Shown: positions 7,394 through 15,742 of the stretch, piece after piece
Layout: every line of letters starts with the position of its first letter
Numbering within the stretch: the first letter of the stretch is position 1
NCBI RefSeq assembly: GCF_010894405.1
Contig: NZ_JAAIYA010000013.1
Coordinates: 248,001 to 312,000 of the forward strand
Origin: Pyxidicoccus caerfyrddinensis
GTDB lineage: Bacteria; Myxococcota; Myxococcia; Myxococcales; Myxococcaceae
DNA length: 64,000 nt
Direction: 5' to 3'
The notes under the pieces: generated by a model
What the model was told of the DNA's origin: nothing
What the model saw: the letters and a program-made list of their open reading frames with translations, nothing else
Databases searched by the model: none
Position numbers and translations under genes: made by a program

Positions 7394-9766
7394 ATGTCTC
7401 AGCTTAGAAAGTGGCAGCGGTTGGTTGCGGCGGCGGTACTGGCCATGAGCGGCGCGTCGCTGGCGGGGGAGAAGGACGACCCCAACGCGCGCAAGCGGGC
7501 CATGGACGAGTGGTACAACGAGTCCTACGCGAAGCCGCACGGCAAGGGGCTGCGCAAGGGTGGCCCGTGGTCGCCTTCATTCCGCAAGTTCATGAATGAC
7601 GCGGCGGCGAAGGAGCGCGCGAAGTACGGCTCCCTGCTGCCGGGCACCAGCACCACCATCACCGCGTCGGGTGACCCGACGGCGTCCATCGCCGCCACGG
7701 GCACGACGTGGGTGAACATCGGCCCCACCAAGGCCAACTACATGCAGAACGGCGGCACCAGCCTGAACAAGACGGACGCGGGCCGCGTGCGCGACATCAT
7801 CGTCGACAAGAACAACCCCTCCATCATCTACGTGGCCTTCTCCGGCGGCGGCGTCTGGAAGACCACCGACGGCGGCACCACCTGGACTCCCAAGTCGGAG
7901 ACGCTGGGCAGCCTGTCCACGGGCTCGCTGGCCATCGACCCGAACAACAGCAACACGCTGTACCTGGGCCTCGGAGACCCGTTCGACGGCACGGGCCTGG
8001 GCCTGGTGAAGTCCACCGACGGCGGCAACACCTGGTTCTCGCCCGTCTACCTGGGCGCCGCCACGGAGATTGCCGATCTCATCGTCGCCCCGGGCAACAG
8101 CAACGTCGTCCTCGCGGCCACCAGCGCGGGCCTGTTCCGCTCGGTGGACGCGGGCGCCACCTGGTCCGCCATCTCCATGAGCACCGGCTTCGCCGGGGCG
8201 CCGTACGGCTGGTCGATTGAGTGGACCGGCGGCACGAAGTTCGTTGCCACCATCGACGCGGACCCGCTCGTCGCCAGCGGCACGTCCCAGGGGCAGATCT
8301 GGTCCTCCAGCGACAACGGGGCCACGTGGACGCGCGCCACGGGCGTGACGGCCAGCGCGGGCATGGAGCGCATCACCGTCGCCGCGGCGCCGTCCAACCG
8401 GGACGTCGTCTACGCGCTGGCCGCCAACCCCAGCGGCGACCTGGCGGACCTCTTCAAGTCCACCAACGGCGGCGCCACGTGGACGGCGCTGTCCGCCGGT
8501 GCCAAGCGCTACAAGAACGGCAACGCGGAGGGGCGCACCGTCAGCACCCTCTTCAACACCCAGGGCTGGTACGACCAGCTGCTCATCGTCAGCCCCACGA
8601 ACCCGAACCTCGTGTTCTTCGGCGGCGCGCTGCACCTGGCGAAGACCACTGACGGCGGCTCGACGTACTCCCAGGTCACCAACTGGCTGGGGCAGTTCTC
8701 CCTGCCGTACGTGCACGCGGACTTCCACACGGCGGCCTTCGACCCCACGGGCACGAAGCTCTACATCGGCAATGACGGCGGCATCTTCTTCTCCACTGAC
8801 GGCGGCGCCACCTTCAGCGACTCGATGAACGTGGGCATCGCCTCGCACCTCATCTACGACATCGGCATCTCCGGGGCGAACCGCAACGCCGTCATCGCGG
8901 GCCTGCAGGACAACGGCACCCGCGTGCGCGTCAGCAACACCGCCGTCTACAACCAGGAGATTGGCGGCGACGGGTTCGACTGCGAAATCCACCCGACCAA
9001 CGGCAGCCTGATGCTGGGCTCGCTGTACTACGCGCGCATCCAGCGCAGCACTGACGGTGGCCTCAACTGGGTGTCCGCGTGCAGCGGCATCACCGAGTGC
9101 AACAACAGCAGCACCGCGCCGTTCACCACCCGCCTGGCCCTGGGCCTCGCGGATGCCACGGGCAACACCGTCTACACGCACTCCAACACCAAGGTGTACA
9201 AGTCCACGAACTTCGGCACCGCGTGGACGGCGCTCGGCGTCAGCGGCCTGCCCACCACCAACCTGTTCATCCGCAACGTGGCCGCGGCGAAGTCCAACGC
9301 GAGCGTCGTCGGCGTGGTCGCCAGCGGTGGCCGCGTGTTCCTGTCCAGCAACGGCGGCTCCACCTGGACGACGCCCGCGGCGCTGCCCAACAACGGCCTG
9401 AGCCTGAGCGACCTCACCTTCGACCCGGCCAACCACAACATCCTCTACGTGGGCTCGGTGGCCCCGGACGGGACGAAGAACCACCTGTGGAAGTCCACGG
9501 ACTTCGGCGCCAGCTGGGCGGTCATCGAGAACGGCCTGCCCGCCGGCGTGCCGGTGAATACCGTCACCGTGGACCCCGGCAGCAGCGCCACGCTGTACGC
9601 CGCCACGCACCTGGGCGTGTACCGCTCCACCGACGCGGGCGCCTCGTGGACGCGCTTCGGCGCCGGCATGCCGCTCGTCGAGGTGACGGACGTGCAGGTG
9701 CTGCCGGACTCCAGCCTGGTGCGCGCCGCCACGTTCGGCCGCTCCGTCTGGGAGCTGCAGCCGTAG
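7394..9766 (+). CDS. secreted BNR/sortilin-like beta-propeller protein
   Basis: 790 aa. The start at 7394 has AGGAG six bases upstream and gives a clean signal peptide (MSQLRKWQRLVAAAVLAMSGASLAG). The rest is a long run of Asp-box/BNR blades with the pattern K/R-S/T-T-D/N-G-G-x-T-W (GVWKTTDGGTTW, LVKSTDGGNTW, LFRSVDAGATW, FKSTNGGATW and several more up to YRSTDAGASW near the C-terminus). This indicates one or two beta-propellers of the VPS10/sialidase-like fold, exported to the periplasm or medium. Sialidase catalytic residues are not evident, so a binding or polysaccharide-processing role is only a guess. The gene is divergent from the desulfurase-like gene and ends at a strong terminator. 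Confidence 0.85.
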   Translation: MSQLRKWQRLVAAAVLAMSGASLAGEKDDPNARKRAMDEWYNESYAKPHGKGLRKGGPWSPSFRKFMNDAAAKERAKYGSLLPGTSTTITASGDPTASIAATGTTWVNIGPTKANYMQNGGTSLNKTDAGRVRDIIVDKNNPSIIYVAFSGGGVWKTTDGGTTWTPKSETLGSLSTGSLAIDPNNSNTLYLGLGDPFDGTGLGLVKSTDGGNTWFSPVYLGAATEIADLIVAPGNSNVVLAATSAGLFRSVDAGATWSAISMSTGFAGAPYGWSIEWTGGTKFVATIDADPLVASGTSQGQIWSSSDNGATWTRATGVTASAGMERITVAAAPSNRDVVYALAANPSGDLADLFKSTNGGATWTALSAGAKRYKNGNAEGRTVSTLFNTQGWYDQLLIVSPTNPNLVFFGGALHLAKTTDGGSTYSQVTNWLGQFSLPYVHADFHTAAFDPTGTKLYIGNDGGIFFSTDGGATFSDSMNVGIASHLIYDIGISGANRNAVIAGLQDNGTRVRVSNTAVYNQEIGGDGFDCEIHPTNGSLMLGSLYYARIQRSTDGGLNWVSACSGITECNNSSTAPFTTRLALGLADATGNTVYTHSNTKVYKSTNFGTAWTALGVSGLPTTNLFIRNVAAAKSNASVVGVVASGGRVFLSSNGGSTWTTPAALPNNGLSLSDLTFDPANHNILYVGSVAPDGTKNHLWKSTDFGASWAVIENGLPAGVPVNTVTVDPGSSATLYAATHLGVYRSTDAGASWTRFGAGMPLVEVTDVQVLPDSSLVRAATFGRSVWELQP

Positions 9767-9796
9767 TCCCAGGCGCTTCCTGACCGAAGTCCCCGG

Positions 9797-9830
9797 GGGC
9801 CCGGACCGACGAGGTCCGGGCCCTTCTTCG
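9797..9830 (+). terminator. intrinsic terminator after the BNR-repeat gene
   Basis: A perfect 11-bp stem (GGGCCCGGACC / GGTCCGGGCCC) with loop GACGA is followed by TTCTTCG. It starts 31 bp after the stop at 9766. Confidence 0.8.
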
Positions 9831-9983
9831 TGGGGACTGTGTAGGTCTTGCGACTTCACGGGCCGTGCGCGCGCACTCCTGGGCCTTCGAACGACCAGGC
9901 CAGGGACGCGAATAAAGTAGGGCTGCTCCCGTCCATCTTCCCGAACGCGACAACGGGCCTTGGCGCCCCTGAGGACACCCCCC

Positions 9984-10688
9984 ATGAACCGCTTCTCTTC
10001 CGCACTGGTCGCCGCCCTTCTTCTCGCCGGCAGCGCCCAGGCCGCCGACTCCCGCCGCAACCGCACGGAGCGCGTGCAGGACCACCAGGAGCTGCGCCAG
10101 GACCGCCGCGAGCAGCGGGACGACAAGCGCGACGTGCAGGAGCTGCAGGCCGTGCTCGCGCGCTTCGACGCCGCGTGGGCGCGACGGAGCGAGCGGGACA
10201 TGGTCGCGGTGGAGTCCACGCTGCGCGGGCTGCTGCGCGCGGAGCTGGCGGAGAGCCACGCGGAGCTGTCGTCGGACATGCGCGAGGCGCGCCGCAGCGA
10301 GCGCGAGCTGCGCTCCGAGCAGTGGGAGGCGCGTGACGACGCCGGGTGGCGCCGGAGCGCGGCGTACCGGAATGACCGCCGCGACGTGCGCGATGACCGC
10401 CGCGACGTGCGCGATGACCGCCGCGACGCGCGGGTGGAGGCCGCCGCGCTGCGCTCGCGCCAGGTGATTGCCCGGGAGCTGGCCCAGCTGGAGGGGCAGC
10501 GGCGGGGTGGGGCGCTCAACCACAAGCGCGCGCTCATCGTGGAGCTCATCGAGCTGGGACAGCAGGAGCTGAACCAGGGGCGTCAGGAGCTGCGCGAGGA
10601 CCGGCGTGAGCAGCGGGAGGACCGCCACGAGCGGCGCGAGGACCGCCGCACCCAGGTGTCCCCGCGCCAGGGCTGGCACCGGGCGTAG
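9984..10688 (+). CDS. exported, highly charged Arg/Asp/Glu-rich protein
   Basis: 234 aa. Signal peptide MNRFSSALVAALLLAGSAQA is followed by an almost continuous charged helical sequence rich in RxDRRE and DDRRDVRD motifs. A 21-bp DNA unit is repeated three times in the middle (10371-10433), giving three copies of the heptad-like block DDRRDVR. There is no recognisable enzyme domain, Cys or membrane helix after the signal. It resembles the many short, exported, coiled-coil-like proteins of unknown role in myxobacteria. Gene start and export are well supported; the function is unknown. Confidence 0.75.
   Translation: MNRFSSALVAALLLAGSAQAADSRRNRTERVQDHQELRQDRREQRDDKRDVQELQAVLARFDAAWARRSERDMVAVESTLRGLLRAELAESHAELSSDMREARRSERELRSEQWEARDDAGWRRSAAYRNDRRDVRDDRRDVRDDRRDARVEAAALRSRQVIARELAQLEGQRRGGALNHKRALIVELIELGQQELNQGRQELREDRREQREDRHERREDRRTQVSPRQGWHRA
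10371..10433 (+). repeat. three tandem 21-bp units inside the Arg/Asp-rich protein gene
   Basis: Units 10371-10391, 10392-10412 and 10413-10433 share the core GATGACCGCCGCGACGTGCG with a few changes in the first and third copies. They keep the reading frame and encode repeated seven-residue blocks. Confidence 0.85.
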
Positions 10689-10746
10689 TCCCACCGGGAG
10701 CCCGGAGGCTCCCCCTGTGTGACATTCGCCCGTGACGGCCGCACAC

Positions 10747-10770
10747 GGCGCTTCCGCTGGAGGAAGCGCC
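10747..10770. terminator. hairpin between the Arg/Asp-rich gene and the permease
   Basis: A 9-bp perfect stem (GGCGCTTCC / GGAAGCGCC) with loop GCTGGA lies 17 bp upstream of the permease start. There is no long T-run, so it may be a weak terminator or a leader structure. Confidence 0.45.
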
Positions 10771-10787
10771 GGTGTTGACTGCCGCGC

Positions 10788-12284
10788 ATGGGTATCTGGT
10801 CGAAGAAGAGCATCGCCCAGCTCCAGGTCGACGAGGGAGCAGGGCACGAGCTTCGCCGCACGCTCACGGGCTTCCACCTGGCGTTGCTGGGCGTGGGCGC
10901 CATCATCGGCGCGGGCATCTTCGTGGTGACGGGGACGGCGGCGGCCCAGCACTCCGGGCCGGCCATCATCCTGGCCTTCATCCTCGCGGGCGTGGGCTGC
11001 CTCTTCGCGGGGCTGTGCTACGCGGAGTTCGCGGCGATGATTCCCGTCGCCGGCAGCGCGTACACCTACGGCTACGCCACGCTGGGCGAACTGGTGGCCT
11101 GGGTCATCGGCTGGGACCTCATCCTCGAGTACCTCTTCGCCTCCTCCACGGTGGCGGTGGGCTGGTCCGGCTACTTCACGTCGTTCCTGCGCGACTACCT
11201 GCACGTGAATCTGCCGGCGGCGTTCATCACCGCGCCCTTCGAGGTGGCGGCGGGCTCGCACGTGCCGCACCTCACCGGCGCCTACGTCAACCTGCCGGCG
11301 GCGCTGCTGGTGGGGCTGCTGACGGTGCTGCTGTGCGTGGGCGTGCACGAGTCCGCGCGGGTCAACAACATCATCGTCGTCGTGAAGGTGACGGTGGTGC
11401 TGCTCGTCATCGGCTTCGGGGCCTTCTACGTGGAGCCCGCCAACTGGACGCCCTTCATCCCGGAGAACACGGGCCACTTCGGTGAGTACGGCTGGAGCGG
11501 CGTGCTGGCGGGGGCGGGCGTCATCTTCTTCGCCTTCATCGGCTTCGACGCCGTGTCCACCGCCGCGCAGGAGACGCGCAACCCGCAGAAGGACCTGCCG
11601 GTGGGCATCCTGGGCTCGCTCGCCATCTGCACCCTGCTGTACGTGCTGATGGCGGCGGTGATGACGGGGCTGGCGCACTACAGCACCCTCAACGTGCCGG
11701 AGCCCGTGTACGTGGCCATCTCCAAGGCGGGCCCGGCGCTCAACTGGCTGCGGCCCATCGTCAGCCTGGGGGCCATCGCCGGCCTGGCCTCGGTGGTGCT
11801 CGTCATGCTGATGGGCCAGCCGCGCATCTTCTACGCCATGTCGCGTGACGGGCTCCTGCCGCCCTTCTTCTCCCGCGTGCACCCGCGCTTCAAGACGCCG
11901 TACGCGTCCACGCTGTTGACGGGCGTGGTGGCCATGGCGGTGGCGGGGCTGTTCCCCATCGGCCTGCTGGGCCAGCTCGTCTCCATCGGCACGCTGTTCG
12001 CCTTCGTCGTCGTGTGCGGCGGCGTGCTGGTGCTGCGCTACCGCAGCCCGGAGCTGCCCCGGCCCTTCCGCACTCCGTTCGTTCCGGTGGTGCCGGTGCT
12101 GGGCATCCTCATCTGCGTGTCGCTGATGGTGGGCCTGGGGCTGGAGACGTGGCTGCGCCTCCTGGTGTGGCTGGCCATCGGCCTCGCCATCTACTTCGGG
12201 TATGGGCGCAAGCACTCGCGCATCGGCCATGGAGAGCGCGCCGCCGCCGGGCCTCCGCCGGCGGACCTGGGCGGCCCGCTCTAG
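10788..12284 (+). CDS. APC-family amino acid permease
   Basis: 498 aa with about 12 hydrophobic segments. The N-terminal signature LTGFHLALLGVGAIIGAGIFVVTG contains the GAIIGAGIF motif of the first broken helix of amino acid-polyamine-organocation transporters. GLCYAEFAAMIPVAGSAYTY in helices 2-3 and FIGFDAVSTAAQETRNPQKDLP in helix 6 match the cationic amino acid transporter / YfnA-like branch. It is expected in the inner membrane, importing an amino acid by proton symport or exchange. The substrate cannot be read from the sequence. It is convergent with the carbonic anhydrase-like gene, the stops being 8 bp apart. Confidence 0.88.
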   Translation: MGIWSKKSIAQLQVDEGAGHELRRTLTGFHLALLGVGAIIGAGIFVVTGTAAAQHSGPAIILAFILAGVGCLFAGLCYAEFAAMIPVAGSAYTYGYATLGELVAWVIGWDLILEYLFASSTVAVGWSGYFTSFLRDYLHVNLPAAFITAPFEVAAGSHVPHLTGAYVNLPAALLVGLLTVLLCVGVHESARVNNIIVVVKVTVVLLVIGFGAFYVEPANWTPFIPENTGHFGEYGWSGVLAGAGVIFFAFIGFDAVSTAAQETRNPQKDLPVGILGSLAICTLLYVLMAAVMTGLAHYSTLNVPEPVYVAISKAGPALNWLRPIVSLGAIAGLASVVLVMLMGQPRIFYAMSRDGLLPPFFSRVHPRFKTPYASTLLTGVVAMAVAGLFPIGLLGQLVSIGTLFAFVVVCGGVLVLRYRSPELPRPFRTPFVPVVPVLGILICVSLMVGLGLETWLRLLVWLAIGLAIYFGYGRKHSRIGHGERAAAGPPPADLGGPL

Positions 12285-12292
12285 CGTGCCCG

Positions 12293-12760
12293 CTACGCCT
12301 TCAGTGACACGGGCTCGAAGTGGATGCGCGTGTCATGGGGGCGGGTGAAGTAGAGGCGCACGTGGATGCCGGGGTAGGCCTTCTGCAATTCCTCGGCGGC
12401 GTGGCGCAGGTCCGTGAGTTGCTGCTCCGCGATGAAGTCCGGGCCCATGCTGCCGTGCCGGGCCCCGTAGTAGCCGCAGCCCGCATGGGCCAGCAGCAGC
12501 ACCTCGGTGATGTGGTGGCCCTCGATGAGGAAGCGGGCGGCGCGGGTGACGACGTCGCTCTCCAGGTAGTCCGCCACCCAGCGGTTGAGCAGGGCGGGGC
12601 CGCCGGGAATCGTCAGCGTGTCGATGCGCTCGTGCCCCAGGTGCTGCGCGAGGTCCTCGACGGCATCCGTGAAGCGACCGTCCGAGCAGTAGACGGCCAA
12701 CACCGTCGGGTGCGTGTGCTCGTAGGCGACGCGGGAGACGAAGGTCTTTTCTTCGGACAT
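12293..12760 (-). CDS. beta-carbonic anhydrase-like protein
   Basis: 155 aa from the ATG at 12760; an upstream in-frame start is possible but adds unlikely sequence. The zinc-site residues of the beta class are all visible: Cys25-x-Asp27-x-Arg29 in AVYCSDGRF, then His92 and Cys95 in LAHAGCGYYG. Length is short compared with typical 200-aa enzymes, and the N-terminal arm is missing. It may belong to the small carbonic anhydrase-like group, whose activity is not assured. The product would be cytoplasmic. Confidence 0.72.
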   Translation of the reverse strand: MSEEKTFVSRVAYEHTHPTVLAVYCSDGRFTDAVEDLAQHLGHERIDTLTIPGGPALLNRWVADYLESDVVTRAARFLIEGHHITEVLLLAHAGCGYYGARHGSMGPDFIAEQQLTDLRHAAEELQKAYPGIHVRLYFTRPHDTRIHFEPVSLKA

Positions 12761-12941
12761 GCCGCCCACTCTAAAGAGCTTCAGGTCACGAGATAAACAA
12801 ACCCCGCTCATGCCGGGTGCGGCACGAGTGGCAGCGTGCAGGGGCTGCTGGGAAGGTTACGCAGGGAAGGGGATTTCCTGGCCCTTCACCGCTTCGGGCG
12901 GGCATCGTACGCGGGCCCATCTTCCTTCCCAGGTGCCGCCC

Positions 12942-13571
12942 ATGAAGACCTTCGCCACCGCCTGTCTCGCCGTGCTGCTCACCCTGCCCGCCGCCGCGCT
13001 CGCCGCGCCGAAGAAGGGCGGCAAGCCCCAGGCCTCCAGGCTGGTGCCGGTGGTGCTGCGGACGGAGAAGGGCGACATCGAGATCGAGCTCGACGAGGCC
13101 CGGGCGCCGAAGACGGTGCGCAACTTCCTCATGTACCTGGACGCGGGCCTCTACGAGGGCGGCGTGTTCCACCGCACGGTGACGCCGGACAACCAGCCGA
13201 ACAGCCCGGTGAAGATCGAGGTCATCCAGGCCGGCATCAACCCCGCGCGCCAGTTCGAGGACAAGGGCCCCATCCCGCTGGAGCGCACGAAGGACACCGG
13301 CCTGAAGCACGTGGACGGCGTCCTCTCCATGGCGCGTGACACGCCGGACACGGCCACGTCGGACTTCTTCATCTGCCTCGGCGACCAACCGGAGCTGGAC
13401 TTCGGTGGCAAGCGCAACCCGGACGGACAGGGCTTCGCCGCGTTCGGCAGGGTGGTGAAGGGCATGGACGTGGTGCGGGCCATCCAGCAGTCGCCGCGCA
13501 CCGAGCAGAAGCTCACGCCGCCCATCAAGATTCTCAAGGCCATGCGCAAGCAGCCAACCCCCAAGGGCTGA
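12942..13571 (+). CDS. exported cyclophilin-type peptidyl-prolyl isomerase
   Basis: 209 aa. Signal peptide MKTFATACLAVLLTLPAAALAAP is followed by a cyclophilin domain: VVLRTEKGDIEIELDEARAPKTVRNFLMYLDAGLYEGGVFHRTV, SDFFICLGDQPELDF and GFAAFGRVVKGMDVVRAIQ. The catalytic Arg lies in the FHRTV segment. The QPGGDF-like loop is replaced by QAGINP, as in short bacterial periplasmic PPIases. It is expected to assist folding of exported proteins in the periplasm. Confidence 0.88.
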   Translation: MKTFATACLAVLLTLPAAALAAPKKGGKPQASRLVPVVLRTEKGDIEIELDEARAPKTVRNFLMYLDAGLYEGGVFHRTVTPDNQPNSPVKIEVIQAGINPARQFEDKGPIPLERTKDTGLKHVDGVLSMARDTPDTATSDFFICLGDQPELDFGGKRNPDGQGFAAFGRVVKGMDVVRAIQQSPRTEQKLTPPIKILKAMRKQPTPKG

Positions 13572-13702
13572 CCGACGCCGCGTGCTCCCTGCGGCCCAGG
13601 GAAGACCCGGGCGCACGCCGGGCCGCTCGCCGGGCTTCGGGCATTCGCGGGCGTGCACATGATGGGATTGGTGTGACCTTCACCTCCATGAGGAGCCAGC
13701 CC

Positions 13703-13873
13703 ATGAAGAACAAGAGCTTCCCCGGCAGGCCGTCCACCTCGAGCTGGCAGCCGCCCTGGCCGAAGCGGCAGGGCAACCCGGTCTCGAAGCTGACGAAGGT
13801 GGCGGGGAGGCGGATTGGGGGCGCGCTGCGGGCGGAGCAGGCCCGCCAGCAGAAACGGAAGGACAGCCGGTAA
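13703..13873 (+). CDS. small basic protein, unknown
   Basis: 56 aa starting MKNKSFPGRPSTSSWQPPWP, rich in Lys and Arg, pI clearly basic, with a hydrophilic C-terminus (AEQARQQKRKDSR). An AGGAG ribosome-binding site lies eight bases before the chosen ATG; an in-frame ATG at 13673 lacks one. There is no signal peptide or domain. It could be a small nucleic-acid-binding protein. The gene call rests on the ribosome-binding site and composition only. Confidence 0.45.
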   Translation: MKNKSFPGRPSTSSWQPPWPKRQGNPVSKLTKVAGRRIGGALRAEQARQQKRKDSR

Positions 13874-13931
13874 CACACTTCTTTACACAGCCCGGCTGGC
13901 CAGACACGGCGCGAGCCGTTAGACACGCGCC

Positions 13932-14987
13932 ATGTCTCTCTCAGGACTCCGACTCGAGCGGGTGCGTGCCTCCCGGCAGTTCGCGGACGGCCGCTTCCGC
14001 AACACCGCGCCCGTGGGCCCGGGCCTCCAGGGCAACCCGCTGCCGCTGCTCGGGGAGTACTTCTTCGGCGGTGCCCAGCGCACGCCCCCCGCGCCCCTGC
14101 CGCTGGAGAGCCCGCTGGACGCGTGGGCGCGCAAGGCGGACAGCGGCTTCCGGGTGACGTGGCTGGGCCACAGCACCATGCTCCTGGAATTGGACGGCGC
14201 GCGCATCCTCACGGACCCCGTCTGGGGCGAGCGCGCCTCGCCCATGTCCTTCGCCGGGCCGAAGCGCTTCCACCCGGCGCCGGTGCCGCTGGAGGCCCTG
14301 CCGAAGCTGGACGCGGTGCTGGTGTCGCACGACCACTACGACCACCTGTGCCGCGCCACCATCACCGCGCTGGCGAAGCTGCGCGTGCCCTTCATCACCG
14401 CGCTGGGCGTGGGCGCGCACCTGGAGTCGTACGGCGTGGCCCCGGAGCTCATCACCGAGCTGGACTGGTGGGAGGAGACCCGCGTGGGCCCCGTGGGCTT
14501 CACCGCCGCTCCGTCGCAGCACTTCTCCGGCCGCGGCCTGGGCGACAGGAACGAGACGCTCTGGGCCTCGTGGGTGCTGACGACGGACAAGCGCCGCGTC
14601 TTCTTCAGCGGCGACACCGGGCTGACGTCGGAGTTCGAGGAGATTGGCCGCCGTCACGGCCCCTTTGATTTGGTGATGCTGGAGGTGGGCGCCTTCCACC
14701 CGAGCTGGGGCGGCATCCACCTGGGCCCGGAGAACGCGCTCAAGGCGCACGCCATGCTCGGGGGCGGCAGGTTGATGCCGGTGCACTGGGGCACCTTCAA
14801 CCTGGCGCTCCACGCCTGGGACGAGCCGGCGGAGACGCTGCTGCGCCTCGCGTCGGAGCAGAACGTGCGCCTCTTCACGCCGCGCCTGGGCTCCGCCGTC
14901 GAGCCCGCCCACGTGGAGCTGGCGACGCCGTGGTGGCGCGAGGTGGCCCCGGTAGAGCTGGCGATGCGGCCCGCGACGGGCGGGTAG
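13932..14987 (+). CDS. MBL-fold metallo-hydrolase (UlaG/NAPE-PLD-like)
   Basis: 351 aa. The metallo-beta-lactamase metal motif HxHxDH is intact as HDHYDH (133-138), preceded by WLGHSTMLLELDGARILTDPVWGERASP. That arrangement is typical of the UlaG/RomA/NAPE-phospholipase-D-like branch. FSGDTGLTSEF supplies the later Asp, and MPVHWGTFNLALHAWDEP the C-terminal His. It is probably a cytoplasmic phosphodiesterase or lactonase; the substrate is not deducible. No signal peptide is seen. Confidence 0.85.
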   Translation: MSLSGLRLERVRASRQFADGRFRNTAPVGPGLQGNPLPLLGEYFFGGAQRTPPAPLPLESPLDAWARKADSGFRVTWLGHSTMLLELDGARILTDPVWGERASPMSFAGPKRFHPAPVPLEALPKLDAVLVSHDHYDHLCRATITALAKLRVPFITALGVGAHLESYGVAPELITELDWWEETRVGPVGFTAAPSQHFSGRGLGDRNETLWASWVLTTDKRRVFFSGDTGLTSEFEEIGRRHGPFDLVMLEVGAFHPSWGGIHLGPENALKAHAMLGGGRLMPVHWGTFNLALHAWDEPAETLLRLASEQNVRLFTPRLGSAVEPAHVELATPWWREVAPVELAMRPATGG

Positions 14988-15130
14988 GGCGCTCCATTCC
15001 CACGGGGCTCCGGGGGCTCTCGGTTGGTTGATAGGCCGGCACTATCAAGGTTATCCGAACGATGTCTTGGCGGATATCAGCCCCCAGCCGCATCCTTTCC
15101 CTGTTCCCCGGTGGGAAAGGAGTCGTCCCG

Positions 15131-15718
15131 ATGGTCATGGCGCTCGCAGGTCTGGGTTCAGGTGCACTCCACGCGCTCGCGGGGCCGGACCATCTGCTCA
15201 GCCTCGCGCCGCTGTCGGTGGGACGGCGTCAGGGGGCGTGGCGCGTGGGCCTGCTCTGGGGCATCGGCCACGGGCTGGGGACGCTCGCCGCGTCGGCGGT
15301 GCTGCTCCTGGTTCTCTCCACGGTGCACCTGCAAGGGGTCGAGCGCTGGGCCGAGCGGGTGGCCGCCCTCGCCTTGATGGGCATGGGCCTCTGGGGCCTG
15401 AAGCGGCGTGCGCTCACCGGGCCTTCCGGGGCCGAGACGCGGAACGTGCTCACGGTGGGCCTGGTGCACGGCCTCACGGGCGCGGCGGCCCTGCTGCTCA
15501 TTCTGCCCGCCGCGGTGTCCGGCTCGCTCTCGGACCAGGTGCTCTACCTGGGAGGCTTCTCCGTCGGCAGTACCGTGGCCATGGCGGGGCTCACCGCCGG
15601 CATCGCCAGCTTCTCGCTGAAGCGCCGGTTCTCCGCGGCGGTGAGTGCGCGGGTGCCGAGGATGGCCTCCGCCCTCTCCATCGTCCTGGGAAGCGCCTGG
15701 ATGGTCGGCAGCCTGTAG
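15131..15718 (+). CDS. NicO/UreH-like membrane transporter
   Basis: 195 aa from the ATG at 15131, chosen because AAGGAG lies eight bases upstream; an earlier ATG at 15062 would add a non-hydrophobic stretch. The first helix carries HALAGPDHLLSLAPLSVG, the HAxxGPDH motif of nickel/cobalt (NiCoT), UreH and related transporters, and a second motif GLLWGIGHGLG follows. There are about six membrane helices. It is likely an inner-membrane transition-metal permease or urease-accessory-like transporter; no urease gene is nearby. It is convergent with the second Ser/Thr kinase. Confidence 0.72.
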   Translation: MVMALAGLGSGALHALAGPDHLLSLAPLSVGRRQGAWRVGLLWGIGHGLGTLAASAVLLLVLSTVHLQGVERWAERVAALALMGMGLWGLKRRALTGPSGAETRNVLTVGLVHGLTGAAALLLILPAAVSGSLSDQVLYLGGFSVGSTVAMAGLTAGIASFSLKRRFSAAVSARVPRMASALSIVLGSAWMVGSL

Positions 15719-15742
15719 GCCACCGGCGGGCGCTCCTGCCTT

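Noticed and set aside
7577..10549. 990-residue minus-strand frame
   Set aside because: It runs antisense to the BNR-repeat gene and has no protein-like composition; a clear terminator and signal peptides define the plus-strand genes.
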